Positions 44,815 to 54,225 of a DNA stretch of 64,000 nucleotides are shown one piece after another. Position 1 is the first letter of the stretch; every line of letters begins with the position of its first letter. The DNA lies in assembly GCA_022870745.1 (NCBI GenBank), contig CP085323.1, positions 4,960,001 through 5,024,000 of the forward strand, read 5' to 3'. The notes under the pieces are model-generated. The model had not been told where the DNA came from. It made no database searches and saw only the letters and a program-made list of their open reading frames with translations. The stretch comes from Silvibacterium acidisoli. GTDB lineage: Bacteria; Acidobacteriota; Terriglobia; Terriglobales; Acidobacteriaceae. The translations under genes and the position numbers were made by a program.

Positions 44815-47800
44815 TTGAGATTCAACCCCAGACGCCAGCTCACCTCTGCATCTCATTCCCTTTTTCTGAACGGCTTCTCTTTCCTGATTCTTTGTTGCCT
44901 GGTTCTCCCCCTGGCGCATGCACAAACGGCCGGAACCCTTTCGGGTACGGTCACGGACCAGAATGGTGCTGTCATTACCGGGGCGAAGGTCGCAATCCAG
45001 AACGAAAGCTCGGGGGATGTCCGGCGGACAGTATCCAATGGGTCGGGCAATTTCAGCGTGCCGGCGCTGGAGCCAGGCAGCTATCGCACGACCATCACCG
45101 CACAGGGTTTCGGCACCTTTGTGAGCGCCGGCCTGGTGTTAACCGAAGGCGAGAGCCGGGTCGTCCCCGGCATCCGCCTCAGGATCGGCTCGGCACAAAG
45201 CGTCGTCACGGTAACCGGAGAAGCGGAGGCAATCGTGCCCACGGATACGGGCTCGATGAGCACCGCTCTCAACAATCACATGGTCAGCGAGCTCTCGATC
45301 ACGGGCCGCGACGCCGGAGAGCTGATCAAGTACCTGCCGGGCATGGGTATTAATAATGGACTCGCCCAGGGCGCGAGCTTCACCGACCAGGTGACAGGAA
45401 CGAACACGGGGCCGGTTGGAGCCTACTCCGCGAATGGCTCGCAGCCGAACGGGGCTATGGCCTTCATGCTCGATGGAGCAAATATTCTCGACAGCAACAT
45501 GGGAACGCAGGTGGCCAACGTCAACCAGGACATGACATCGGAGGTGAAGGTAATGACCTCCTCCTATGGCGCCGAATTCGCCAAGGGACCAGTGGTCTTC
45601 GAAGCCTACGGCAAGAGCGGTGGCGAAAACTATCACGGTGAGGCGTATCTCTACACTCGCAACGCCAATCTGAACGCGGAAAATGCATTGCTACGGGAAG
45701 AGCAGATCGCCAAGCCCTACGATACCTACTACTACCTCGGGGGCAATCTCGGCGGACCTGTCCTGATTCCCCACACCAGTTTCAATCGCGGCCGCAGGAA
45801 GCTTTTCTTCTTCGGCGCTTACGAATACATGTGGCAGAAGCCCGCCGGAACACTCTATGAATACTTCGTTCCCACCGATGCCATGCGAGCGGGCGACTTC
45901 AGCGCGGCCAGCATGGCAACCCTGCCCTCAAGCGTGCCCGGCGGAGACAACGTCGTTCCCTGCGCCAGTGGCCCGACCTCATGCAATGCGAAGATGACCA
46001 TTCCCAACGGAAACGTCGCTCCGTTCTTCGATCCGAACGCTTTGGCGATGTTAAAGCTTTACCCCGAACCGACTGTGGATCCGGCAACGCACGGCGGCCA
46101 CAACTATACCTATCTCGACAACTACCCGACCAACCGGTGGGAGGCAAACGCCAAGATCAACTACGACATCAGCGACAAGATGAAGCTGTTTGGCACCTAC
46201 ATCCGGCAGAATGAACGCGACATTCACTCTTTCACCGTGTGGTACGCTCCCAGTTCCTCGCTACCTTACCCTTCGACCATCATCGCGCCGACGACTTCGA
46301 ACGTTGGCATTCTGCATCTGACGAATATCTTTTCGCCGACATTTACCAATGAAGCCGTCGGCTCATACGTACGTTATGCGAACGTAAACAAGCCGGAAAA
46401 CTCCGCGGCTTACTCGCGCACAGCACTTGGCTACAACGGAGGCAGCATCTTCGGGGCGAAGACCGACCAGATTCCAAACATCGTGAGCTATACCGGCGCG
46501 CTTCCCGGTTTCTATGCACCGTCCTTCGATGGTCCTTTGTCCGGTGGCGGCTTCGGCAAGATCCTGCGCAATGCTTCGATCTACGACAACCTCACCAAGG
46601 TGTGGGGAAAGCATACGGTCAAGGGTGGCGGCTTCTGGGAGATGTTCGGGAACGAGCAATCCAGCGGCGGCGGCAACATCTTTTACCAGGGCCTGTATGC
46701 CTTCGACAACTTCAGCAGCGTCGGCACTGGCAATCCCATTGCCGATTTCCTGATCGGTCATTCCGAACAGTACTCGCAGGCCAACGTCAACTCCGTCGAC
46801 AACGGCTACTACCGCGACTACGCCTTCTATGCGCAGGATTCGTGGAAGGTATCACGCAAGCTGACGCTCAACTATGGCATCCGCTTCGATCATCTCGGAC
46901 AGTGGTACTTCCCCAATCCTGGTACGCAGGTATGGAACCCTGCCACCTACAGCAACGCAGCCGATGCGCCCGCCAATACCGGGCTGTTGTGGCATGGAAT
47001 CGACAGCAAGATACCACTCTCCGGCTATCCTTCAACCTGGTATTACGAGCCGCGCGCCTCCTTTGCCTATGATGTGTACGGCAACGCAACCACGGTCGTG
47101 CGCGGCGGCTTCGCAGTGTATCGCTATCCACTGGGCGATTCGAATGCGGGGGCTGCCGAAGGCGCAATGGGCGTCTATCAATACCAGAGCCAGGTGGGCG
47201 TCACCTCGCTGGCCGGCATCTCGCAATTCATGCCCTCCGGACTCAACCAGAACGGCACCAGCATCTCCGTACTGCAACAGGGAGATAACCAGAATCCGCA
47301 GGTCGAGGATTACAACCTCACTGTTTCGCAGGGCATGCCCTGGCGGTCGGTTTTCGAACTCTCCTACGTTGGCAGCATGAGCCAGAACCTGCTCATCGAC
47401 GGAGCCGCGGCTTATATCAACATGGTGCCGCTTGGCGGCCTCTTTCAGCCCGATCCAGTAACCGGAGCACCGGCCGACCCCAGTGGCAACATCAACGTGA
47501 ATGACTACAAGCCCTATCGCAACTACCAGAACATCACCCTGGTGCGGCATGGCAGTTCCTCGAACTACAACGCTCTGCAGGTGGCATGGACCAAGCAATC
47601 CGGGCCGGTCACGTTTCTGCTGAACTACACCTTTGGCAAAGCGCTGGGCATTCGCGATGGCGAGTCGGACAATGGCCCCGGCAACGGATCGGTCGTCGAT
47701 CTCTTCAACCTGAAAAACAACTATGGCACGCTGGCCTACAACCACACCAATATCTTCAACGCGTCATACGTCATCAACCTGCCGAGCCCGATTCACAGCA

Positions 47801-48369
47801 ACATTATTGCCAAGGGCGCAGTCAATGGATGGGAGCTTTCGGGCGGTACATCGATCCAGAGCGGCGTTCCCATTCAGCCGAATGCAGGCGGCAACCTATA
47901 CGCAACGTTTCCAAGCCAGGTAAGCGTGCGCACTTATCTCGGCACTGATACCGAGCAGATGCAGCCGCAGCTGACCTGCGATCCACGGAGCGGCGCCCAT
48001 AGCAATGCGCGCTTCAACGTAGCCTGCTTTGCGCCGCCAAATCCAGGCACGCAGGGTAGTGTGATCTGGCCGGACGTCACGGCTCCTGCCTACTTCAACA
48101 GCGATCTTTCACTCTTCAAGAACTTCAGCGCGGGCGAATCGCGCAAGGTACAGTTCCGCTTCTCGGCCTTCAACTTTCTCAATCATCCCCTGCCGGAATT
48201 CAACGCAGATGGCAGCGCCAACGACCTACGTCTGAACTTCATCCAGACTAATCCCATGACCGGTGAGCAAACCCTGAGCAACACAAATACCAACACATTG
48301 CTGACCGGCGCACCCGCCCATAAGGTGGGTAACCGCCTCGTGGAACTTGCTTTGAAATACACCTTCTAA
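44815..48369 (+). CDS. TonB-dependent outer-membrane receptor, Oar-like (4)
   Basis: A 1184-residue protein that starts with TTG 44815; the strong GGAGGAG 7 bases upstream supports this rare start. A signal peptide ('LFLNGFSFLILCCLVLPLAHA') precedes the carboxypeptidase-regulatory domain ('GTLSGTVTDQNGAVITGA'), a plug ('MVSELSITGRDAGELIKYLPG') and the barrel, which ends 'LVELALKYTF' with terminal Phe. Downstream, after a hairpin, comes a GH31 gene on the same strand. An alpha-glucan or xyloglucan-type oligosaccharide is therefore a plausible substrate. The divergent regulator D is about 200 bases away. Confidence 0.93.
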   Translation: MRFNPRRQLTSASHSLFLNGFSFLILCCLVLPLAHAQTAGTLSGTVTDQNGAVITGAKVAIQNESSGDVRRTVSNGSGNFSVPALEPGSYRTTITAQGFGTFVSAGLVLTEGESRVVPGIRLRIGSAQSVVTVTGEAEAIVPTDTGSMSTALNNHMVSELSITGRDAGELIKYLPGMGINNGLAQGASFTDQVTGTNTGPVGAYSANGSQPNGAMAFMLDGANILDSNMGTQVANVNQDMTSEVKVMTSSYGAEFAKGPVVFEAYGKSGGENYHGEAYLYTRNANLNAENALLREEQIAKPYDTYYYLGGNLGGPVLIPHTSFNRGRRKLFFFGAYEYMWQKPAGTLYEYFVPTDAMRAGDFSAASMATLPSSVPGGDNVVPCASGPTSCNAKMTIPNGNVAPFFDPNALAMLKLYPEPTVDPATHGGHNYTYLDNYPTNRWEANAKINYDISDKMKLFGTYIRQNERDIHSFTVWYAPSSSLPYPSTIIAPTTSNVGILHLTNIFSPTFTNEAVGSYVRYANVNKPENSAAYSRTALGYNGGSIFGAKTDQIPNIVSYTGALPGFYAPSFDGPLSGGGFGKILRNASIYDNLTKVWGKHTVKGGGFWEMFGNEQSSGGGNIFYQGLYAFDNFSSVGTGNPIADFLIGHSEQYSQANVNSVDNGYYRDYAFYAQDSWKVSRKLTLNYGIRFDHLGQWYFPNPGTQVWNPATYSNAADAPANTGLLWHGIDSKIPLSGYPSTWYYEPRASFAYDVYGNATTVVRGGFAVYRYPLGDSNAGAAEGAMGVYQYQSQVGVTSLAGISQFMPSGLNQNGTSISVLQQGDNQNPQVEDYNLTVSQGMPWRSVFELSYVGSMSQNLLIDGAAAYINMVPLGGLFQPDPVTGAPADPSGNINVNDYKPYRNYQNITLVRHGSSSNYNALQVAWTKQSGPVTFLLNYTFGKALGIRDGESDNGPGNGSVVDLFNLKNNYGTLAYNHTNIFNASYVINLPSPIHSNIIAKGAVNGWELSGGTSIQSGVPIQPNAGGNLYATFPSQVSVRTYLGTDTEQMQPQLTCDPRSGAHSNARFNVACFAPPNPGTQGSVIWPDVTAPAYFNSDLSLFKNFSAGESRKVQFRFSAFNFLNHPLPEFNADGSANDLRLNFIQTNPMTGEQTLSNTNTNTLLTGAPAHKVGNRLVELALKYTF

Positions 48370-48379
48370 CCACTCTTGT

Positions 48380-48419
48380 CCCGATGCGGACGATGTCTTC
48401 TAACATCTTCCGTATCGGG
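48380..48419 (+). terminator. Intercistronic hairpin after TonB receptor 4
   Basis: CCCGATGCGGA pairs with TCCGTATCGGG (one G-U pair) and an inner GATGT/ACATC extends the stem, with a 6-base loop. It sits 10 bases after the receptor's stop and 35 bases before the GH31 start, with no T tract. It may be a partial terminator or an mRNA-stabilising 3' end. Confidence 0.58.
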
Positions 48420-48454
48420 TATTCCTGTTCTATTTCTGACATGAAGGAGATCGA

Positions 48455-50827
48455 ATGACTGACAGACTCCTGCGAGCAGTCTGCCGCATCCTGCCTTGCC
48501 TCGCTGCACTCTGCCTTTCCCTTCACGCCGCAACCGCACCCGCACACCCTGACTTTGTTTTGCATGCTGAGAAGAAAGCAACAGGCGAATGGTTCGATCT
48601 TGCGAATGGTACTCTCCGCATCATTCCCTGCACCAACGGCATTGCCCGTGTCACTTATGTTCCCGGCAAAGTAATCCCCAATCTGAGCAACTTTGCCATC
48701 CCTGATTCGGCCTGCATTACTGCACCATTCTCGATCGAAGAATCGTCCTCCGGCTTTCTTATGACTTCGGGCGGTCTTCGCGTGAGAGTGGAGAAGAATA
48801 CGGGGGCCGTACGATTCCTTGATCTGGAAAACCGCACCCTTCTTGCCGAAGCCGACTGGCCATATCCTAGAAGAGTTCGGCCTGCAACCACGGATGGTTT
48901 CGCAACCAACGAAGCTGCAGTATGGTTCGCGCTCGATCCTGACGAGCGGCTTTACGGACTTGGCCAGCACCAGACCGGACTCCTCGATCAGCGCAACACC
49001 GAGTTAACGCTGCTCCAGGACAACACCAACATCGCCATCCCATTCTTCATCTCGTCGAACGGCTACGGCGTCCTCTGGAACAGCGCCGCAGTTACGGATT
49101 GGGACAATCGCTTTCGGCAGGTGCTCGCCATCCGCTCGAACGCAGCCGATGCCGTTGACTACTACTATCTTCCCGGCCCCGCCGTCGACACCATCATCCG
49201 CGAATACCGCAACCTGACCGGAAATGCCCCGCTCTTTCCTAAATGGGCCTATGGATTCTGGCAATCGAAGCTCGCTTATTCCAGCAGCGATGAGCTACTG
49301 GCCGTCGCGGCAAAATACCGGGCGATGCACATCCCGCTCGACAACCTCGTGCTGGACGCTGGATGGGAAACGAGCTTTGGCTCACGTACCTTTTCCTCGC
49401 AGTATCCGAACATGGCGGACACGATCAAGCAGTTGCATGACGAACACGTGCAACTGATGGTTTCCATCTGGCCGCTCTTCCAGCCGGGCAATCCGAACTA
49501 CGACGCGTTCGCCGCGAGACATTTGTTTATCAAGCCAGGTGCGAATGAACTACCTGCTTACCTGCCAGGCGCACGTCTTTATGACGCCTTCAACTCCGAG
49601 GCGCGCAATCTTTACTGGCAGCAGGCAAAGAGCGCCCTCTACGACATTGGCGTCGACGCATTCTGGCTCGACTCGACCGAGCCTGCCGATCTTTACGCGG
49701 AAGAACATGGTTCGATCCTTGCCGGAGCGCAAACCGCGATGGGCTTTGGCTCGAAGGTAGCCAACATGTTTCCGCTCATGACGACGGATGCGATCTATAG
49801 CGGCGTGCGCAGGCAGCCGGAAGACAAACGGACCTTCATCCTTACGCGATCTGGATTCACAGGCATGCAACGCAACGCTGCAGCAGTGTGGTCAGGTGAC
49901 ACATTGACCGACTTCGATACGCTGCGCCGTCAGATTCCCGCCGGACTGAATTATTCCCTGTCCGGCATGCCCTATTGGACAACAGACATCGGAGGCTTTG
50001 TCGGTGGCAATACCGACGACCCTGCGTACCGCGAGCTCTACGTTCGCTGGTTTGAGTATGGTGCCTTCTGCCCAGTCTTCCGAACCCATGGGGCGCGGCG
50101 CAACAGTCAGAATGAACTGTGGAGCTTTGGCACGGAGGCGCAGACCATCCTCACGGAATATGACCGGCTTCGCTATCGGTTGATGCCATATATTTATGCG
50201 CTTGCTGCCCGAACCACCTTCGAAGGCTATACACCCATGCGTGCGTTTCTCTTCGATTTCCCGAATGATCCACGCGCCATTGCGGTGAATGACGAGTTCA
50301 TGTTCGGACCGTCCTTGCTGGTAGCACCCGTAACCGAAGCGGGCGCGGCATCGCGATACGTTTACCTCCCCAAGGGAACGGACTGGTATGACTTCTGGAC
50401 CGGGAAACGCTTCAGCGGCGGTCAGACTATCCAGCGCGATGCTCCGCTCTGGGTCTTGCCACTGTATGTTCGCGCCGGAACGATACTTCCATTGGGACCA
50501 GAGGAAGACTACACCGGCGAAAACACGAACGGCACGATTGAACTGCGTGTCTATCCTGGTGCCGATGCCAGTCTCAAGCTCTATGACGATGACGGAACAA
50601 CTTACCGGTACGAGCAGGGACAATACACATGGACCCCAATCCGCTGGGATGATGCGGTCAGCACTCTGAGCTTCTCCCACGCCGAGGGAAATTGGCCCGG
50701 GCGCAAGGCCAGCAGGCAGTTCCAGATCGTGATGGTCGGTCCCGGGCACGGTACAGGAGAAGCGCAGGCAACAGGGATGGCCACCACTTACCAGAACCTC
50801 CCTTTGCAGGTCCGGCTAAAGCAGTGA
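48455..50827 (+). CDS. Glycoside hydrolase family 31 alpha-glycosidase, secreted
   Basis: A 790-residue protein from ATG 48455, with AAGGAG 5 bases upstream. A signal peptide ('VCRILPCLAALCLSLHAATAPA') precedes the GH31 N-terminal sandwich ('ERLYGLGQHQTGLLDQRN') and the barrel with 'PKWAYGFWQSKLAYSS', nucleophile Asp406 in 'DAFWLDSTEP' and acid/base Asp482 in 'AAVWSGD'. 'GGNTDDPAYRELYVRWFEYGAF' and the C-terminal sandwich ('FWTGKRFSGGQTI', 'YDDDGTTYRYEQGQY') complete the family. GH31 members are alpha-glucosidases or alpha-xylosidases; the two cannot be told apart here with certainty. It probably trims oligosaccharides taken up by TonB receptor 4 in the periplasm. Confidence 0.92.
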   Translation: MTDRLLRAVCRILPCLAALCLSLHAATAPAHPDFVLHAEKKATGEWFDLANGTLRIIPCTNGIARVTYVPGKVIPNLSNFAIPDSACITAPFSIEESSSGFLMTSGGLRVRVEKNTGAVRFLDLENRTLLAEADWPYPRRVRPATTDGFATNEAAVWFALDPDERLYGLGQHQTGLLDQRNTELTLLQDNTNIAIPFFISSNGYGVLWNSAAVTDWDNRFRQVLAIRSNAADAVDYYYLPGPAVDTIIREYRNLTGNAPLFPKWAYGFWQSKLAYSSSDELLAVAAKYRAMHIPLDNLVLDAGWETSFGSRTFSSQYPNMADTIKQLHDEHVQLMVSIWPLFQPGNPNYDAFAARHLFIKPGANELPAYLPGARLYDAFNSEARNLYWQQAKSALYDIGVDAFWLDSTEPADLYAEEHGSILAGAQTAMGFGSKVANMFPLMTTDAIYSGVRRQPEDKRTFILTRSGFTGMQRNAAAVWSGDTLTDFDTLRRQIPAGLNYSLSGMPYWTTDIGGFVGGNTDDPAYRELYVRWFEYGAFCPVFRTHGARRNSQNELWSFGTEAQTILTEYDRLRYRLMPYIYALAARTTFEGYTPMRAFLFDFPNDPRAIAVNDEFMFGPSLLVAPVTEAGAASRYVYLPKGTDWYDFWTGKRFSGGQTIQRDAPLWVLPLYVRAGTILPLGPEEDYTGENTNGTIELRVYPGADASLKLYDDDGTTYRYEQGQYTWTPIRWDDAVSTLSFSHAEGNWPGRKASRQFQIVMVGPGHGTGEAQATGMATTYQNLPLQVRLKQ

Positions 50828-51213
50828 GCTTCGTCTTGAAACATCCACGCATCCCTTATTCGCTAGCAATGTGAAATGGTTTTCGATATTTGAAGGGCCC
50901 CACAGAACTCATCAACGATCGACATAACGGATCTTCGCAGGCCGAATTTATCCAAAAGATTCAGGCACTCGCTGAGGAGACTCACGGACGGCTAGCGACT
51001 CCCGATGAGAACGAAGCGATCGGCATCAGCCTCGGTTGAACTCCATCGTTGGCAATTGTCCGAATGAGTCACTTTTCTGTCTCTAGAACCGTCAGCTTGC
51101 GCACGGATGCTTCGCATCGAAGTCTTCAGTTTGCGGCACAGATACAGCATGGCCGACCGTTTGGTCGCATCGTCGCCTCAGATCCAATCCATCGTTATGC
51201 CAGGAGATCGAAT
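50828..51213 (+). other. Intergenic region with a small open frame
   Basis: A 386-base gap follows the GH31 gene. It contains a 49-codon open frame from TTG 50890 to a stop at 51039 whose product ('IQKIQALAEETHGRLATPDE' and flanks) has protein-like composition, but no ribosome site or recognised family supports it. It may be a gene remnant. No terminator is obvious. Confidence 0.3.
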
Positions 51214-51903
51214 ATGATCGGGAATCACTTTCGCAGTATCGCCTACGCAGCTTTTATCACGGTTCTACCGGCACTCGCGAGTCATGCGGAGGTCGCGTCA
51301 AAGAATAAAAGTATCATCGTCATGGAGCCATCTGACCTTCCCCAGGCAGCGCGAGCTTCAGGAGACGCCCTGCTCTTGCGAGCTAACTCCGATGGCACCT
51401 TCTATCTTTACGAGGAGCAGGCCAATGGCTCGCAGCTGACGATCTACGACGTCACTGACCCCGCCAAAATCAGCGTGAAAAGCACGAAGAATCTGCCCAT
51501 GCAAGGAACCTATGATTTCGTTCGCCCACTCGGGGAAAAGTCGGAGTTGATTCGGATTCGGAATGGCAAGAAGGCGGCCCTCCTCGTCTTCAGCAAAGAT
51601 GACGTCGAGTTGCAGGACGCTGCTACGCTCAATGACTCCAAGCAAGCCCTTGTGACAGAAAAAACTCCGGCCAATGAGCCTGCAACGGACTCGACGCCGC
51701 GTGCACCGAAGGATTTCAATGTCATCGACACAACAGCCGGGTCTGGCCCGGAACATGTAATGACAGTGCCCATGGTTGTGCAGCAGGTGGTCAACGACAG
51801 CACGGGTACAACGTTCCTGCTTAACCAACAGGGGCTGACCGTGGTCCGGCGCCCGAAAATCGAAGAAGACTTCAGCGCTCATCAACAGCAAACGGCCAAT
51901 TAG
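51214..51903 (+). CDS. Secreted protein of unknown function
   Basis: ATG 51214 has AGGAG 7 bases upstream and begins a signal peptide ('SIAYAAFITVLPALASHA'), so the longer open frame is not used. The 229-residue protein shows a short repeat-like stretch 'GSQLTIYDVTDPAKISV', reminiscent of LVIVD or other propeller blades, and a Thr/Pro-rich linker ('TEKTPANEPATDSTPRAP') before a C-terminal segment. It is too short for a full propeller. No family is recognised. It stands alone between the GH31 gene and a terminator-like hairpin. Confidence 0.66.
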   Translation: MIGNHFRSIAYAAFITVLPALASHAEVASKNKSIIVMEPSDLPQAARASGDALLLRANSDGTFYLYEEQANGSQLTIYDVTDPAKISVKSTKNLPMQGTYDFVRPLGEKSELIRIRNGKKAALLVFSKDDVELQDAATLNDSKQALVTEKTPANEPATDSTPRAPKDFNVIDTTAGSGPEHVMTVPMVVQQVVNDSTGTTFLLNQQGLTVVRRPKIEEDFSAHQQQTAN

Positions 51904-51925
51904 TAGAACTCCTGCTCGGAGAAAA

Positions 51926-51951
51926 GACGGCGCACCCAACTACGCGCCGTC
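51926..51951. terminator. Hairpin between convergent genes
   Basis: GACGGCGC (51926-51933) pairs with GCGCCGTC (51944-51951), with a 10-base loop, followed by a T/C-rich stretch. It lies between the small secreted protein (+) and the cupin gene (-) and may serve both. Confidence 0.55.
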
Positions 51952-52018
51952 GCCTACTCTTCTGTCTCTTCTACAGACTTTTATCACTGGAACACTACCG
52001 GCCAACGGAATTTGATCG

Positions 52019-52531
52019 CTACTTCTGAGGTGGCAGATATAAGTAACCGTAATGATCACTGATTTCGGTCAACTTCTCGATGTCGCGCGGAAGTTGAAGG
52101 CCTGAGATTGCGCGAAAATAGTCGTCAATCCCGCCACCGTTCGTTGTCAGCATCATTCTCCCGTCAGTCGCGCCCACGTTGCGAAAGGCGTGGAACGTGT
52201 CTCGCTTTGAAAGAACCGGCATGCCGACTGTCATCGGAGTCCACGCTCCGTCTCCATAAAACTCATAGCTTCCCTCCAGGACGGTAAAGATCTCTTCTTC
52301 CTTAAGGTGCTTATGTGGGGGCGGTCCGCCGCCCGGTGGCGTCGTCTCGATGAAGACGCAGCAGGTGTAATTGGACGAACGGCTCGAGACCACAATCTCG
52401 ATAGAAAGACCACCTAGGATCTTGATAATTTCCGGGGCTGTCAAAGTGTGTTCTCCTCTCGTAATGCGATCGATGTGTTTTGCCTGGACGCGGGCATCTA
52501 CGTGTTTTGCAATCTCTGAGTGTTGCCTCAC
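52019..52531 (-). CDS. Cupin-domain protein
   Basis: About 170 residues. No ATG is available near the N-terminus; GTG 52531 or TTG 52537 are the candidate starts, with only a weak ATAGG upstream. A single cupin barrel is present: motif 1 'GGGPPPHKHLKEEEIFTVLEG' region supplies the metal ligands (His, His, Glu), and motif 2 appears as 'DTFHAFRNVG', with His. The protein has no signal peptide. Cupins bind small ligands or metals and some are oxidases or isomerases; nothing here points to one reaction. It is transcribed away from the GH5 gene with a shared upstream region of about 250 bases. Confidence 0.8.
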   Translation of the reverse strand: MRQHSEIAKHVDARVQAKHIDRITRGEHTLTAPEIIKILGGLSIEIVVSSRSSNYTCCVFIETTPPGGGPPPHKHLKEEEIFTVLEGSYEFYGDGAWTPMTVGMPVLSKRDTFHAFRNVGATDGRMMLTTNGGGIDDYFRAISGLQLPRDIEKLTEISDHYGYLYLPPQK

Positions 52532-52788
52532 AGGCAAGCCTATGCTTGCTAGGTTCGATGCACTCGAGGTTGAACTGATGACGCATCAGGAAAGCCTGGC
52601 AGCTGAACTTGGCAGAAACCTTGGTGCAATTGGCAGCCGCACCAGTAGCGTTCACGCAACTATGCGCGACAACTCTCATCCAAACTGAGGAACTGCAAAC
52701 TGCCTATTTATCCTGCGGTCCATCGTTCGCACGGAGAAGCGCAAACTGGCGCACCGGTGAGCAGTTTGTTGAGATGAGAGGATAAGCC

Positions 52789-53937
52789 TTGAAAAAACTA
52801 GTGCTATGCATCGTGGCGATTGCTTCATGCCTTGAGCTCACATCCGCGTCACTCGTGGCGCAAGGCGGACCGCGTGAAAATAGTGGTCTGGCTTCTATCA
52901 GAGATGGCCATCTGATGCGGGACGGAAAGCCATGGATCCCCCAAGGCTTTTACCAGGTTCCATTCGAGATTCCTCCAACCGCCTTTGCTTCACAGCCACC
53001 GTTCTGGAGACAGGCGTATGAGGGACAAGGTGCGTGGGAATATGCGGAGATGAAAGCTGAAGGGGCCGACTCGGTACGACTTCAGATTGCCCAGGATGGA
53101 GCGAATCCGGATAACAAGAAACACTTCGATGCGGAGTGGCTGCAAAAAGCCATCCGCGCCATTCACCAGGCTCGCGACGCCGGCTTGACAGTGATTGTCT
53201 GCATACAGGACGAGATCCAGACAGGAGTTCCTGCCCAGGCTCCTCTTCCAAACGAAAACACGCGGCGGGTGTGGTCTGAGTTGACTCCGGAGTTTGGAAA
53301 AGATCGTGGCGTGTTATTTGAGCTTTACAACGAACCAAACGATATACCCAAGGATCCGCACCCAGACATCAACCAGCAACCAACATCCCAGCAGTGGCAA
53401 CGCTGGGCAGACGCAATGAACGAGACCATCCGCTTCGTGCGGAACCACGGGTCAGTGAACGTGGTCGTAGCAGATGGACTGGTCAACGCGCAGCAACTGG
53501 AGGGAGCTCCTGATCTTGTCGATCCAATGCACCAGGTCCTGTATGCCGCTCATCCCTATGTGAGCGGTAACAGAGCAGATTTCAATCAAACCGAGCAGGC
53601 CTGGGAAGAGAAATTTGGACACTTTGCCAGAACACATCCGGTGATCATCAGCGAATGGGGCATTGGGTTTTACTGTGACGCGAAGACACCGCGCTCAGTC
53701 GCTTCGTTTCTAAAGTATCTACGCAGTCGAGGCATCGGATTGGAAGTCGGCATCTGGGACTTTGCACCAGGAGGGTTCAATAACATGACCCATGGCTTCC
53801 CGCACAACCAGTTCTCCAGTTTCTACAATGCCAAGGGAGAAACCTGCACGCTGAACAACGGCTTTCCAGGTTACGGCCCAGGCAAGATGATAGAAAGCTG
53901 GTATCTCCACGGAACGATTCCGCCGCTGCCTCAGTAA
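52789..53937 (+). CDS. Glycoside hydrolase family 5 endoglycanase-type enzyme, secreted
   Basis: The start is TTG 52789 with GAGAGG upstream and an immediate signal peptide ('KKLVLCIVAIASCLELTSA'); no ATG fits the signal peptide. The 382-residue protein is one GH5 barrel: acid/base Glu182 in 'LFELYNEPND' and nucleophile Glu289 in 'PVIISEWGIGF', with 'VLYAAHPYVSGN' between and 'EVGIWDFAPGGF' near the end. GH5 includes cellulases, mannanases and related endo-beta-glycanases, and the subfamily cannot be set by eye. No binding module is attached. It is a single-gene unit closed by a hairpin. Confidence 0.9.
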   Translation: MKKLVLCIVAIASCLELTSASLVAQGGPRENSGLASIRDGHLMRDGKPWIPQGFYQVPFEIPPTAFASQPPFWRQAYEGQGAWEYAEMKAEGADSVRLQIAQDGANPDNKKHFDAEWLQKAIRAIHQARDAGLTVIVCIQDEIQTGVPAQAPLPNENTRRVWSELTPEFGKDRGVLFELYNEPNDIPKDPHPDINQQPTSQQWQRWADAMNETIRFVRNHGSVNVVVADGLVNAQQLEGAPDLVDPMHQVLYAAHPYVSGNRADFNQTEQAWEEKFGHFARTHPVIISEWGIGFYCDAKTPRSVASFLKYLRSRGIGLEVGIWDFAPGGFNNMTHGFPHNQFSSFYNAKGETCTLNNGFPGYGPGKMIESWYLHGTIPPLPQ

Positions 53938-53962
53938 AAGAGACAACGACCGGATGAGTAAT

Positions 53963-54003
53963 GAGGGAGCATCTTCTTTGTCGTCTTGAGAAGCTCCCTC
54001 TTT
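53963..54003 (+). terminator. Hairpin terminator after GH5
   Basis: GAGGGAGC (53963-53970) pairs with GCTCCCTC (53993-54000), extended inward by TCTTC/GAGAA-type pairing, and a short TTT follows. It begins 26 bases after the GH5 stop codon. Confidence 0.66.
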
Positions 54004-54225
54004 CCTCGCCGGGCCCTACCCTGTGTGCCGCAACCCTGCGTGATCAGCGGTAATTAAGCCTACCGGGCCTGACTTATTCATCTCTTCTGATTCTGTCCCG
54101 CTCGGTTGCATTCTTGTCCGCTTTTGCGGCGTTCGATCGACCACGGATTTGTAGATTAAAGAAGGGCACTGATAGAAGCAGGTTCTGACCCAGAGAATGA
54201 CCTCAATCGGAGCGATGACCCTCGG

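Noticed and set aside
44614-44925. 5' extension of the regulator D frame into the start of TonB receptor 4
   Set aside because: The extra 100 or so residues have no family character, overlap the well-supported signal peptide of the receptor, and the conserved head begins later; a GTG near 44613 is used instead.
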